A stretch of 64,000 bases of DNA from Streptomyces sp. NBC_00234 (GTDB lineage: Bacteria > Actinomycetota > Actinomycetes > Streptomycetales > Streptomycetaceae): assembly GCF_036195325.1 (NCBI RefSeq), contig NZ_CP108101.1, positions 7,750,001-7,814,000 of the forward strand, in the 5' to 3' direction. A program made the translations under genes and the position numbers. Below are positions 31,779 through 41,241 of the stretch, piece after piece. The notes under the pieces were generated by a model. It had not been told where the DNA came from. It saw only the letters and a program-made list of their open reading frames with translations, and did no database searches. Positions within the stretch are counted from its first letter, which is position 1. The number at the start of each line of letters is the position of its first letter.

Positions 31779-34700
31779 TTGCGTAGAAGATCAAAGAAGG
31801 CGTACGCCGTCGGCGCTGTGGCCGCCGTCGCCCTGACGACGAGCTTGACCGGCCCGGCATCGGCGAAGACCGGCAGCCCGGACACGAAATCCCCTGTCAC
31901 GGCGAAGGACTTGGGGGCAGCCGGCAGGACCGTGCACACCGTCACCTTGATCACGGGGGACCGGGTCCAGGTGGACTCCCGTGGCCGAGTCGGCGGAATC
32001 CAGCGGGCGAAGGGCCGGGAGGACATACCCTTCTTCACCCAGACGCACAACGGCCGTACCTATGTGATGCCGCGTGACGTCCGGCGGCTGATCGCCGACG
32101 GCACGCTGGACCAGCGGCTGTTCGACATCACCGGACTCGCGGAACCGGCGAGCCGCAAGGCCAACCGGGCCGGGCTGAAGGTGATCGTCGGCTACGGGGG
32201 ATCGGCGGCCAAGTCCGCCCGCGCCGAGGTGCGGTCCTCCGACGGCACCACCGTGCGCCGGACTCTGTCGGCCCTCGACGCCGATGCCGTCACCCACGCC
32301 GGCGCCACCGACAGCACGGGCTCGCTGTGGGACGCCCTGACCCGCCGCCAGGACGACGGCTCGGCGGCCACGACCTCCGGCATCGCGCGGATCTGGCTCG
32401 ACGGCGTACGGAAGGCGTCGCTCGACCGCAGCACCGGCCAGATCGGCGCCCCGGCGGCCTGGGCCCGCTCGTACGACGGCACCGGTGTGAAGATCGCCGT
32501 CGTGGACACCGGGATCGACGCCACCCACCCGGACCTGACCGGCCGTGTGGTGGCGGAGCGGAACTTCAGCGGCTCCCCGGACGCCCGGGACCGTGTCGGA
32601 CACGGCACGCATGTGGCTTCCACCGCGGCCGGTACGGGGGCTAAGGACGCCCGGTTCAAAGGCGTGGCACCCGGGGCGCAGTTGATCAACGCCAAGGTGC
32701 TGGACGACCGGGGCGTCGGTGACGACTCCGGCATCCTCGCGGGGGTGGACTGGGCCGTCGCCCAGGGCGCCGACGTCGTCAACATGAGCCTGGGTAGCCC
32801 CGACACCCTTGGGATCGACCCCCTGGAAGCCCAGGTCAACAGGATCTCCGCGGAGAAGGGCGTCCTGTTCGCGATAGCCGCGGGCAACAGCGGGCCGGGG
32901 CGGGGCACGGTCGCATCGCCGGGCAGCGCCGACGCGGCCCTGACGGTCGGCGCCGTCGACGACGACGACCGGATCGCCGACTTCTCCAGCGTCGGGCCCC
33001 GCACCGGGGACGGCGCCGTCAAGCCCGACATCACCGCGCCGGGCGTGGAGATCACGGCGGCCGCGGCGACCGGCACCTCGGGACAGAACCCTCCCGGATA
33101 CATCAGCCTGAGCGGCACGTCGATGGCGACCCCGCACGTCGCGGGCGCCGCGGCAGTTCTCAAGCAGAAGAATCCCACCTGGACGGGCGCACAGATCAAG
33201 GCCGTCCTGACGGGCTCGGCCAAGGACGGCTCCCACTCGGTCTTCCAACAGGGCGCGGGCCGGCTCGCCGTCGACAAGGCGATCGACCAGACGCTCGTCT
33301 CCGAACCGGGCTCGGTCGGCCTGGGTACCCAGCAGTGGCCCCACACCGACGACACACCCGTCACCAAGCAGGTCGGTTACCGGAACAACGGCACCGCGGA
33401 CGTGACGCTGGACCTGTCGCTGGCGGCGCCCACCGGCGGCGACGGACAGCCCGCCCCGGCCGGGTTCTTCACCCTTGGGACGCAGCGGATCACGGTCCCG
33501 GCGGGCGGCACCGCCGCCGTGGACCTGACGGCCGACACCCGGCTCGGCGGTACGGTCGACGGCTCGTACTCGGCCACGGTCGTCGCGTCCGGAGGCGGCC
33601 AGACCGTGCGCACCGCCGCAGCGGTGGACCGTGAGAGCGAGTCGTACGACGTCACCTTCAACACCATTGGACGGGACGGTGCGGCCAGCACCACCTGGCA
33701 GGCCGACCTGAAGGGCTACCGCGAGTCCGCCGCGGGCCAGCGGTTCTTCCCCGACCTGTCGTCGGGTTCCACCACGGTCCGGCTGCCGCGCGGTACCTAC
33801 AGCCTCGCGGCCGACATGCTGGTCGACCCCGCGGCCCCGCGCAAGGGCGCCGATCTGATCAGCAATCCGCAGCTCTCGGTGACCGGTCCCACCACGGTCA
33901 CCCTTGATGCCCGCACCACCCGGCCCGTGAGCTTCAAGGTGCCCGACGCAGCCGCACGCCCCACGCGCGCCGGGATGATGTACACCCTGAGCACACCCGA
34001 GACCTTCATCATCGAGGGGGGCGAGTTCAGCAGCTTCGACAACCTGCGCACCGCGTACCAGGGTCCCACGATGGACGACGGCGCCCTTGCCCAGCAGTGG
34101 TCCGCGAACTGGGAGCAGGGCACCACCGAATACAACGTCCTCACCGGCGGCCCGGTCCGGGAGCTGGCCACCGGATACAGCAAGACCTACACGCTCAAGG
34201 ACATGGCCCTGGTGAAGGCAGGGATCGGGTCGTCCGTACCCGGCCTCGAGGGTGCCGTCGCGGCGCACGGCATGCTGGACTACGGGGGCGGCGTCGAGGC
34301 CCCCTACTCCGTGCAGTCGGCACCGGGAACGCGCAATGTGTATCTGTCCACGGCCGACGGGGCCGCCTGGAACATCGTCGCGGGTGTACTGGGCGAGGAA
34401 GACCCGACGGGCTACCGGAGCTTCGACTCGGCATACGAGCTCGGCGGGCACCAGCGGTTCGCGGCGGGGGCGACGTACACCGAGACCTTCAACGTCGGTG
34501 TGGTGGGGCCGCGGTTGAACGCGAACGACGGGATCGTGCGCGACGGCGACGACATCTACGGCGCGTTGCCGCTGGTCAGTGACGGGTCGGGCCATTCCGG
34601 GTTCGCCCAGTATTCGGGTGCGAGCACCACCATCCACCGTAACGGCGAGCTGTACGTGCAGAAGGACGCCGCCATCGACCAGGAGCCCTTTACGCTGCCG

Positions 34701-35123
34701 TCGGATGCCGCCGCGTACACCGTGTCGACCACGGTTCACCGGAATCCGACGATCAACCGCACCGGGACCCGGGTCGACGCTTCGTGGACCTTCAACTCGG
34801 CCCGCACCGAGAGCCCGACGATGCTCCCGGTCTCCACGGTCCGTTTCCTGCCGCAGCTCGCGCTGGACTCCACCGTTCCGGCAGGCACCAAGCAGACCGT
34901 CCCCGTCGAGGTGCAGGGAGCGGCGGCCGGCGCCAACCTGAAGACCCTGCGCGTCCTGGTGTCGTACGACGGCACGACGTGGCTGCCCCTCCCGGTCAGC
35001 GCGGGCAAGATCACGGTACGCGCTCCGGAGAAGGACAAGGCGATCTCGCTGAAGGCCGTCGTCACCGACAAGGACGGCAACCAGTCGAAGGTCACGATCC
35101 ACAACGCCTTCTTCGGCCGGTGA
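31779..35123 (+). CDS. Secreted subtilisin-like serine peptidase (S8), second copy
   Basis: This 1,114-residue protein has a TTG start at 31779 preceded by AGCAGGGACAATC, and a signal peptide (KAYAVGAVAAVALTTSLTG, cleavage near ASA). The S8 catalytic domain spans about 230-470. The triad is Asp243 (IAVVDTGIDATHPDL), His275 (GHGTHVASTAAG) and Ser448 (SGTSMATPHVAG). A long beta-rich C-terminal region follows. Layout and local sequence match the subtilase at 16248-19523 (both have ITGDxVxV, DPRLFDVTGL/DQRLFDITGL and LWLDG/IWLDGVRKAS), so the two are paralogues. A perfect 16-bp hairpin terminates transcription. Confidence 0.92.
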   Translation: MRRRSKKAYAVGAVAAVALTTSLTGPASAKTGSPDTKSPVTAKDLGAAGRTVHTVTLITGDRVQVDSRGRVGGIQRAKGREDIPFFTQTHNGRTYVMPRDVRRLIADGTLDQRLFDITGLAEPASRKANRAGLKVIVGYGGSAAKSARAEVRSSDGTTVRRTLSALDADAVTHAGATDSTGSLWDALTRRQDDGSAATTSGIARIWLDGVRKASLDRSTGQIGAPAAWARSYDGTGVKIAVVDTGIDATHPDLTGRVVAERNFSGSPDARDRVGHGTHVASTAAGTGAKDARFKGVAPGAQLINAKVLDDRGVGDDSGILAGVDWAVAQGADVVNMSLGSPDTLGIDPLEAQVNRISAEKGVLFAIAAGNSGPGRGTVASPGSADAALTVGAVDDDDRIADFSSVGPRTGDGAVKPDITAPGVEITAAAATGTSGQNPPGYISLSGTSMATPHVAGAAAVLKQKNPTWTGAQIKAVLTGSAKDGSHSVFQQGAGRLAVDKAIDQTLVSEPGSVGLGTQQWPHTDDTPVTKQVGYRNNGTADVTLDLSLAAPTGGDGQPAPAGFFTLGTQRITVPAGGTAAVDLTADTRLGGTVDGSYSATVVASGGGQTVRTAAAVDRESESYDVTFNTIGRDGAASTTWQADLKGYRESAAGQRFFPDLSSGSTTVRLPRGTYSLAADMLVDPAAPRKGADLISNPQLSVTGPTTVTLDARTTRPVSFKVPDAAARPTRAGMMYTLSTPETFIIEGGEFSSFDNLRTAYQGPTMDDGALAQQWSANWEQGTTEYNVLTGGPVRELATGYSKTYTLKDMALVKAGIGSSVPGLEGAVAAHGMLDYGGGVEAPYSVQSAPGTRNVYLSTADGAAWNIVAGVLGEEDPTGYRSFDSAYELGGHQRFAAGATYTETFNVGVVGPRLNANDGIVRDGDDIYGALPLVSDGSGHSGFAQYSGASTTIHRNGELYVQKDAAIDQEPFTLPSDAAAYTVSTTVHRNPTINRTGTRVDASWTFNSARTESPTMLPVSTVRFLPQLALDSTVPAGTKQTVPVEVQGAAAGANLKTLRVLVSYDGTTWLPLPVSAGKITVRAPEKDKAISLKAVVTDKDGNQSKVTIHNAFFGR

Positions 35124-35206
35124 GGAAACACCGGCAGGAACCCGTGGGGCGCGCGATCGGGGTGAGACCCCGACGGGCAGGACACGGCCCCGGGTGAGTC
35201 GAGGAG

Positions 35207-35242
35207 AGCGGCCCGCCGGAACGGACGTTCCGGCGGGCCGCT
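35207..35242 (+). terminator. Strong terminator of the second subtilase gene
   Basis: AGCGGCCCGCCGGAAC at 35207-35222 and GTTCCGGCGGGCCGCT at 35227-35242 form a perfect 16-bp stem with a 4-base loop, 83 bases past the stop. Confidence 0.82.
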
Positions 35243-35314
35243 GCCTTCCCGTGCGGGGCCGCCGGAAAGCCTCGATTCCGCGTGGGACGCCTGTCCCGCC
35301 GAATATCCACGCCG

Positions 35315-35339
35315 GGCCGCCCTAGATCGTCGGGCGGCC
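35315..35339 (-). terminator. Possible terminator of the lipoprotein/two-component operon
   Basis: GGCCGCCC at 35315-35322 pairs with GGGCGGCC at 35332-35339. It lies about 105 bases beyond the stop of the leftward lipoprotein gene. The stem is short, so the call is tentative. The rest of 35124-35444 shows no gene. Confidence 0.4.
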
Positions 35340-35444
35340 GGGCGCCCGACGGGTCGCGGTGTTCGACGTCAACCCGGCAGCGTCACTTGAGAATTGGGCT
35401 CTACGAACCAGTGCTCAGCCGTTCGCATGCCCCACTGCCACGGC

Positions 35445-36107
35445 TCAGCGTGCCGGCACCGGGACCGGTCGCACGGGGCAGTCGGCCGGGGCGAGGCGCC
35501 CTTCCTTCCCGACCAGGCTTACGGACACGGCTCCCTGCGCATGCGCCGCGTACGCGGCCGTGCAGACGATCTGGTCGCGGGCGGAGGCGGTCAGCCGTGT
35601 CACCCGCAGGCGCAGCTTCACCTCGACGGTGAGATCACCCCTCACGACCCGGTCCGCGGCGGATGCCGCACGGGGCAGCGAGGGAGCGTTGCGGAACCCG
35701 GCCCGGCGCTCGGCCTTGTCCGGTCCGGCGAACAAGGTGGTGACGGCCGCGAGAGGTGACTGGGACTCGCTCATCTCCTCGCCCATCGGGGGCGATTCGA
35801 CGAGGCCGTCCCGGCTGTGCGACTCGCCCGGGCGGGCCGACGAGTCATCCGTCCCGACGGAGCCCGCAGTGCCGTTCAGCCACGGTGATTCGACGATCCG
35901 TGGCACGGGCCGCAGTTCGTTGTCGGGGGCCAAGAAGAACAACAGCACACGTCCCTCGCGCGGGGGAAGCAGATCGGCGACAGCCGGGCTGCCGGCCTCG
36001 ATCACGGCCGTCTCCTGGATACCGCAGGCTGCGAGCTGGCCGCAGGCGAGCACCAACAGCGTGGCGAGCCGGACCGCTCGACGCTCACCGAACGCCGACC
36101 TCTTCAC
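35445..36107 (-). CDS. Lipoprotein cotranscribed with a two-component system
   Basis: This 220-residue protein has an N-terminal signal with lipobox LAAC (Cys28 in QLAACGIQE), so it is lipid-anchored outside the membrane. A segment GRVLLFFLAPDNELRPVPRI resembles the start of GerMN-type domains, with a second similar segment near the C-terminus. The GTG start at 36107 overlaps the kinase stop as GTGA. In Streptomyces several OmpR-type systems (CseABC, AfsQ with its neighbours) carry a lipoprotein that modulates the kinase; this may be another case. Its sequence does not let me name it as CseA. Confidence 0.75.
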   Translation of the reverse strand: MKRSAFGERRAVRLATLLVLACGQLAACGIQETAVIEAGSPAVADLLPPREGRVLLFFLAPDNELRPVPRIVESPWLNGTAGSVGTDDSSARPGESHSRDGLVESPPMGEEMSESQSPLAAVTTLFAGPDKAERRAGFRNAPSLPRAASAADRVVRGDLTVEVKLRLRVTRLTASARDQIVCTAAYAAHAQGAVSVSLVGKEGRLAPADCPVRPVPVPAR

Positions 36108-37627
36108 CCGTTGGCCTCCGTCCGGTCGTGGCTGTCCGCCGGCCCCGTGCCGCGCTGCGCGGGCGACGGATCGTCCGGGCCGCGCCCGGACGCGGGCCCG
36201 TCGAAGGGCAGCTCAACGGTGAACAGCGCGCCGCCGCCGGGCGCGTTCTCCGCGCGGATCGTGCCGCCGTGCAGCTGTACGTTCTCTGCGCTGATCGCAA
36301 GCCCGAGGCCGCTGCCCGATGAGCGCGCACGCGCGGTGTCCGCCTTGTAGAAACGGTCGAAGATGTGCGGCAGCACGTCCGGCGCGATCCCGGCCCCGCT
36401 GTCGTGCACCTCGGTGATCAGCACATCCCTGCGTGCCGACAGCCGCACAGTGACCGGTTCGGCACCGTGGCGAAGGGCGTTGCCGACCAGGTTGGCCACG
36501 ATGACGTCGAACCGGCGCGGATCGAGGCTGATACGGAGGCCGTCGGGCAGCTCCGAGCGGACCCGGCCGAACCACTGCCTGCCGGACAGGGTGTTGCGCA
36601 CGGCCTCCCCCGCATCCACCTCGTCTGCGGTGAGCTCCGCCGCACGGGCGTCGAAGCGGGAGATCTCCATCAGATCCTCCACCAGTACGGCCAGTTTGCC
36701 GGTCTCGGCGCTGACCAGGCGCACCGCCCGAGCGGTGTCCGGCGCGAGCGTCCCGGCGTCCTCGTCCATCACGTTCGTGACGGCGAGCATTCCGGCGAGT
36801 GGGGTGCGCAACTCGTGCGAGACGTCCGCGGCGAAGCGTCGGGCCCGCGCCTCGGCGTCCCGCAACTCCTGCACGGAGCGCTCAAGTCGGGCTGCCGACT
36901 CGTTGAACGTCCTTGCCAGGTCGGCCATTTCGGCCCGCCCGTGGACGGGGATACGCGTGTCGAGCTGCCCGCCACCCATCACGTGTGCGGCACGTCGCAG
37001 TTCACGGACGGGGCGTAGAACGCTGCGCGCCGCCAGCAGTGCGGGCACCAGGGCCACGGCCAGCCCTGGCAGCGCGCCGTCCCGGGCAGCGGTCACCAAG
37101 GCGTCGATGTCCACCTCTTCGTCGGTCATGGGCATCACGGCGTAGAGAACCAGGCCACTGGGCACCGCTCCGCCGCCGGCGACGACCCGGGTCATCACCG
37201 GCATCCCGATCGTCAGGTACGCGCTCCCGCCTTTGACGACCCGCTCGAAACTGCCGTGCGGCGAAGTGAGCGCGGTGCGGCGCAGCTGCGCTGTGAGAAC
37301 ACCGGATACGGGCCGGTCACCTGAGGAGGCCCGCAACGAGCCGTACTCGGCGAAGACGATCCACGGATGGGGCTTGGCGCGCGCCGCGATGTCGTAGAGA
37401 TTCCACCGCAGCGAATCCGGGTCCATGGGCAGGCTGGGGGTGAACCGCTCCACCTCCTCGCGGAAGGAGGCGACGGCCGTGTCCTGCGCACGCACGAGGA
37501 CCGCGCTGCGCGCCTCCCGATAGGTCAACGCCGCGGTGGTGACGGCGCTGACGGCGGCCACCAGCAGGAACGCGATCACCAGCCGGGTACGCAGCCCGAA
37601 CGCGGCGGTCGCTCCGGGCATCCTCAC
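36104..37627 (-). CDS. Sensor histidine kinase
   Basis: This 507-residue membrane kinase has a first helix at about 15-35, an extracytoplasmic sensor of about 145 residues and a second helix at about 185-200. A HAMP linker follows (LRPVRELRRAAHVMGGGQLD), then HisKA with the phosphoacceptor His271 (DVSHELRTPLAG). The HATPase_c domain has the N box (VANLVGNALRHG), G1 (DSGAGI) and G2 (SGSGLGLAI). The GTG start overlaps the response regulator stop as GTGA. Architecture and order (regulator, kinase, lipoprotein) resemble the AfsQ and Cse envelope-stress systems. The signal is unknown. Confidence 0.9.
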   Translation of the reverse strand: MRMPGATAAFGLRTRLVIAFLLVAAVSAVTTAALTYREARSAVLVRAQDTAVASFREEVERFTPSLPMDPDSLRWNLYDIAARAKPHPWIVFAEYGSLRASSGDRPVSGVLTAQLRRTALTSPHGSFERVVKGGSAYLTIGMPVMTRVVAGGGAVPSGLVLYAVMPMTDEEVDIDALVTAARDGALPGLAVALVPALLAARSVLRPVRELRRAAHVMGGGQLDTRIPVHGRAEMADLARTFNESAARLERSVQELRDAEARARRFAADVSHELRTPLAGMLAVTNVMDEDAGTLAPDTARAVRLVSAETGKLAVLVEDLMEISRFDARAAELTADEVDAGEAVRNTLSGRQWFGRVRSELPDGLRISLDPRRFDVIVANLVGNALRHGAEPVTVRLSARRDVLITEVHDSGAGIAPDVLPHIFDRFYKADTARARSSGSGLGLAISAENVQLHGGTIRAENAPGGGALFTVELPFDGPASGRGPDDPSPAQRGTGPADSHDRTEANG

Positions 37628-38307
37628 AGCGGACCGAAGCGGTAGCCGAAGCCCCGCAGGGTCTGAATGTATCGAGGACTGCGGGACGGATCTTCGATCT
37701 TGATGCGTAGCCGGCGCACACAGGCGTCCACCAGACGGACGTCACTGTAGTAGCTGTGCTCCCAGATCTCCTGGAGGAGCCGCTGCCGGCTGAAGACCTG
37801 TTCCGGCACCGCGGACAGGTGCAGCAACAGCTTCAGTTCGGAGGGTGCGAGGGCTACCTGGTCACCCGACTTGAGGACGGTGTGACCGGCACGGTCGATG
37901 TCGAGTTCACCGTGGTGCTCGACGACGGGCCTCGCGTCGATCGGGCTTTCGATGCGGCGCAGCACGGCACGTATTCGGGCCTCGATGACCTCGGCACGGG
38001 CGGGCTTGACGATGTAGTCGTCCGCACCCGCCTCCAGGCCGACGACGATGTCGACGTCGTCGCCACGCGCGGTCAACATGATGATCGGCAACTGGCTGGT
38101 CTCACGTACCCGGTAACAGACCTGGACGCCGCTCATGGCGGGCAGCATCAGGTCGAGCAGCAGGAGGTCGGGGTGAAAGGCATGCAGTGCCTCAAGACCG
38201 GCCTCGCCGGTCGCGGCGGCGAGGACCTCGTGCCCGCACCGGCGCAGCCCGATCTCGACGCCCTCGCGAACGGAGGGGTCGTCTTCGACGAGGAGGACGC
38301 GTGGCAT
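37624..38307 (-). CDS. OmpR-family response regulator
   Basis: This 227-residue regulator has a receiver domain (about 1-118) with the acidic pocket EDD (8-10), phosphoacceptor Asp52 (LLLLDLMLP) and conserved Lys (DDYIVKPA). The C-terminal winged-helix Trans_reg_C domain spans about 130-225 (APSELKLLLHL, SRQRLLQEIWEHSYYSD, QTLRGFGYRFG). The ATG at 38307 has GGAG about 12 bases upstream. It is first in the operon with the kinase and lipoprotein. Repeated GTATGAGG motifs in the 470-base upstream region are candidates for its own binding sites. Confidence 0.92.
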   Translation of the reverse strand: MPRVLLVEDDPSVREGVEIGLRRCGHEVLAAATGEAGLEALHAFHPDLLLLDLMLPAMSGVQVCYRVRETSQLPIIMLTARGDDVDIVVGLEAGADDYIVKPARAEVIEARIRAVLRRIESPIDARPVVEHHGELDIDRAGHTVLKSGDQVALAPSELKLLLHLSAVPEQVFSRQRLLQEIWEHSYYSDVRLVDACVRRLRIKIEDPSRSPRYIQTLRGFGYRFGPL

Positions 38308-38779
38308 GGAGGTGTCTCCGGGGTCGTGGGGGAAGGGGGGCGAAAGGTTCGGCGACTGGGCGGCGGGGAGGGAATCGAGGACATCACGACCGCGTCCTTG
38401 ATGTGCCTGCGCGTTACCGGTCAGCGTGCGGCCGGGCCGACAGTTCCCGTACGTACCCGTCCGGTGCCGGCAACCAGGCACGCCTGGGCGGCAGCGATGG
38501 CCGACCGCCGCAACCCGCGCTCGGGCCGGAGAGCGGTGCCGTGCCGAACCGCCCGGCGCCGGCCCGGCAACCTGCGCCCCGCGGCGTCGCACCCGGTGCG
38601 CGGGAGCGGTGGGACCCTCCGGCCAGGGGTATGAGGTGGCGACGGGGCATCGTGCGTACTCCAAGAGATGAGGCAGCGGTGACTCCTCATACTCCCAGGC
38701 GTGCGTGACGTGGTGGGTGACGGGAGGTCATATGCGCTGGCCTGGGACCAGGTTCGTCATGTCCTTGGGGCCGGCTGGG
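38308..38779. other. Upstream region of the two-component operon
   Basis: About 470 bases with no convincing gene. The left half is very G+C rich. The right end (38620-38700) is richer in A/T and carries the GTATGAGG motifs described separately. Confidence 0.5.
38626..38696. promoter_or_regulatory. Repeated GTATGAGG motifs
   Basis: GGGGTATGAGG occurs at 38626-38636 and GATGAGG at 38667-38673. An inverted copy, CCTCATACTCCC (reverse complement GGGAGTATGAGG), lies at 38685-38696. The spacing suggests binding sites for a dimeric regulator, most simply autoregulation by the OmpR-type protein whose gene starts 319 bases away. Confidence 0.4.
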
Positions 38780-39406
38780 TCAGGTGGACGCCTGCCGGTC
38801 GGGCCGAGCATGTGCCAAAAGGAACTCGGTGGCCCCTGCGATGGCCTCGGCATAGGTGCTGTGGACGGCCTTGGACTCCTCGGTCTGTTCGTCCGCGGCG
38901 GTGGCGCTGTACCACCAGGCATCGGAGTCGGGTGCGTGGTGAACCACGGCGGAACCGCCCGCGTAGCGGAGCGGGATGGACTCGGCGGCAGGCTTTCTGG
39001 CCACCGCGTGCGGCCACTTGAGGCGGGCGGACTGACGCTTGATGCCGCCCCAGGCCGCACCCAGCTGCGCATAACTCGCTCCGCTGCGGCCTGCGACGGT
39101 GGCGGCGCTCTCCGCGAGCCGGTCGACGGACTGCTTGGCCTCGTACAGCGCCCGCAGCAGAGCCAGTTGCACATCGGGCGAGGCCATGAGCGCGGGGTCG
39201 AAGGGCTTGTCCGCGGCGCGATAGGCCAGCGCACGCGTCGAGATCCGCTCGGCAAGAGCACGGACCGCGTCGAGCACCCTGTCGTCCATGGCGAACATGT
39301 CGTCCTTGCTGGGCTCGTTCCATGCGGGCTCCAACAGGGTCAGGACAGTGGTCCAGAAGTTCTCGTCGTCCTTGTCGGGGGTCGGGATCCCTGCAATTTC
39401 ACTCAT
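38780..39406 (-). CDS. Hypothetical protein, 208 residues
   Basis: The ATG at 39406 begins MSEIAGIPTPDKDDENFWTT. The protein has a helical N-terminal half (RVLDAVRALAERISTRALAY, VQLALLRALYEAKQSVDRLA). A region resembling helix-turn-helix proteins that inspect the DNA or their partner follows (TVAGRSGASYAQLGAAWG, then IKRQSARLKWP). The C-terminal part is beta-rich with several Trp and Tyr (DSDAWWYSATAADEQ). Similar HTH-like proteins of unknown role occur in Streptomyces. A possible -10 (TATCCT) lies seven bases upstream of the ATG, suggesting a leaderless transcript. Confidence 0.62.
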   Translation of the reverse strand: MSEIAGIPTPDKDDENFWTTVLTLLEPAWNEPSKDDMFAMDDRVLDAVRALAERISTRALAYRAADKPFDPALMASPDVQLALLRALYEAKQSVDRLAESAATVAGRSGASYAQLGAAWGGIKRQSARLKWPHAVARKPAAESIPLRYAGGSAVVHHAPDSDAWWYSATAADEQTEESKAVHSTYAEAIAGATEFLLAHARPDRQAST

Positions 39407-39672
39407 GTGACAAGGATACCTGTCGGTCGACGCGAGTGACAGGAATTTCTGTCCGCTGGGGTCCGGTGGGTGGATTCGGGCGGCTCGGTACGGCCTGGGT
39501 ACCCACCGACGTCGGCAGGTCCCTCCTCGTGCCCTTCGGATCGTCAACGCTCGTGAAAACGCTGGACTTTGGGTCCGTCGACGGGTTAGAAGGAAGGCTG
39601 CCTGCCGGCGTACACGGAGCAGCGTGGCGTAGCGGCGCGAGACCCACGGACAGCCCTGGAGAGGAACGCCTC

Positions 39673-40968
39673 ATGTCCTTCGAGCCCGTGTACATATCCC
39701 GGCGCAATGCCCTGCGGGCCGGCGCCGGAGCGGCGGCCGTGGCCGGCCTCGGGGCCGGTCAGCTGGCCGGTGCGAGCGGTGCCTCGGCCGCCGCTCCGGC
39801 CGACCTGTCGGACACCGCGTACATCATGAGCTGCGACGAGTGGGGTGCCCGGCCGCCCGCCGGGGAGCTGTCGACCCGCACGGGCTCCACCCGGCGGATC
39901 GTGGTGCACCACATGGCGTTCCCGAACACCATGGACTTCTCGATGGAGGCGGCCATCGCCTGCGCCGAGCGCGTTCAGTACATCCACATGGACAAGAACG
40001 GCTGGTCGGACACCGGAAACCACTTCAGCATCAGCCGCGGCGGCCATGTGCTGGAAGGCCGCCACGGCAGCCTGGACTCGCTCGACGACGGCGGCTACCA
40101 GGTCGTCAGCGCGCACGCCGTCGGCCAGAACACCCAGTCGATCGGTATCGAGAACGAGGGCACCTACATCGACGAGCTGCCCACCGGGAAACTGTGGTGG
40201 TCGCTGGTTCGGCTCTCCGCCACCATCTGCACCCAGTACGGCTTCGGCGCCCAGAACATCACCGGACACTGGGACTGGAACAACACCCAGTGCCCCGGTG
40301 CCGCGTTCTACTCCACCTTCCCGCAGCTGCGCCTGCACGTCGCCAAGCGCCTCGGCCAGGACCCGAGCACCATCCCGGCCCGCACCTGGCCCGACACGTT
40401 CACCTCCTGCGCGGGCGCCACGGTCCGTACGCTGCAGCACCTGCTGAACACCCAGGGCTTCGGCCTCGTCGCGGACGGGGCCTTCGGCCCGGCCACGCTG
40501 GCAGCGGTGCGCGCCTTCCAGACGGCGCACGGCTTCCCCACCGCTTCGGACGGCACGATGACCGGCTCGACCTGGGAGGCGCTGGCCCCGGAGATCGGCA
40601 TGGGTGCCACCGGGTCCGCGGTACTCGGCGTCCAGTCGATCCTGGCGACCAAGCTGTACGCCGTGAAGGCAACCGGCACCTTCGACCGGGCGACGTGGGT
40701 CGCGGTCGCCAAGCTCCAGGCCCTGCACGGGCTCCGGGTCACCGGGCAGGTGGACCTGAGCACCTGGTGCGCCGCGCTCGGTGGTGTGGTGGAGGAGAAC
40801 TTCCGCGGGCTGAAGGGCCAGGCGGGGCTGGAGAGCGAGCTTGTCGTGCCGGAGGCCGAGTCCCTGCCCCCGGTGACCCTCGCGGCGGACGGGGTCCTCG
40901 CGAGCGACGCACCCGCCACGCAGTTCGAGGAGGTCCCGGTCGACCAGGACGTCCAGGAAGTCCCGTAG
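39673..40968 (+). CDS. Secreted N-acetylmuramoyl-L-alanine amidase with two peptidoglycan-binding domains
   Basis: This 431-residue protein has a twin-arginine-like signal (ISRRNALRAGAGAAAVAGLG, cleavage near AAAAP). An Amidase_2 domain lies at about 50-225. The zinc ligands are a His in RIVVHHMAF (79/80), His199 (ITGHWDWN) and Cys207 (TQCPG), with catalytic Glu in SIGIENEG. Two PG_binding_1 domains follow at about 246-305 and 312-372 (VADGAFGPATLAAVRAFQ, KATGTFDRATWVAVAKLQ), then an acidic tail. It cleaves the bond between muramic acid and the peptide stem. GGAGAGG precedes the ATG at 39673. A perfect 15-bp terminator follows. Confidence 0.9.
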   Translation: MSFEPVYISRRNALRAGAGAAAVAGLGAGQLAGASGASAAAPADLSDTAYIMSCDEWGARPPAGELSTRTGSTRRIVVHHMAFPNTMDFSMEAAIACAERVQYIHMDKNGWSDTGNHFSISRGGHVLEGRHGSLDSLDDGGYQVVSAHAVGQNTQSIGIENEGTYIDELPTGKLWWSLVRLSATICTQYGFGAQNITGHWDWNNTQCPGAAFYSTFPQLRLHVAKRLGQDPSTIPARTWPDTFTSCAGATVRTLQHLLNTQGFGLVADGAFGPATLAAVRAFQTAHGFPTASDGTMTGSTWEALAPEIGMGATGSAVLGVQSILATKLYAVKATGTFDRATWVAVAKLQALHGLRVTGQVDLSTWCAALGGVVEENFRGLKGQAGLESELVVPEAESLPPVTLAADGVLASDAPATQFEEVPVDQDVQEVP

Positions 40969-40975
40969 GCCCTGC

Positions 40976-41008
40976 GCCGGCGGCGCCCTGTCTCAGGGCG
41001 CCGCCGGC
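40976..41008 (+). terminator. Strong terminator of the amidase gene
   Basis: GCCGGCGGCGCCCTG at 40976-40990 pairs with CAGGGCGCCGCCGGC at 40994-41008, a perfect 15-bp stem with a 3-base loop, 8 bases after the stop. Confidence 0.82.
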
Positions 41009-41241
41009 CAGTACGGCGTCGACGCCTCCAGAACTCCTGAACTCCTGACGAAGGAGGCGTGCCTTCCCTGATACGCAGGGATGCGCCCCCGGACAGCACC
41101 TGCCACCGGAGTCGTGTCACCTCTCGGCGAGATCGGCGGCAGGGCGCTTCGGCGCTGCGCCCCGCCGCCGTCACCGGCCCGGTACCGCGGCCGGTTCCGG
41201 CGTCACCGCCTCCCGCGGTCACGCCGGAGTCATGGAGTCGT

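Noticed and set aside
31791..35102. A frame of over 1,100 codons antisense to the second subtilase
   Set aside because: The plus-strand subtilase has signal peptide, triad and terminator; the opposite frame has none of these.
37624..38307. Naming the two-component system as AfsQ1/Q2 or CseB/C
   Set aside because: Architecture and gene order are similar, but the sequences I can recall differ clearly, so no gene symbols were assigned.
38414..38650. Frames upstream of the response regulator that would lengthen it or encode a small protein
   Set aside because: The receiver domain begins at the ATG at 38307 with its own ribosome-binding site; the upstream frames are Arg/Pro/Gly-rich shadows.
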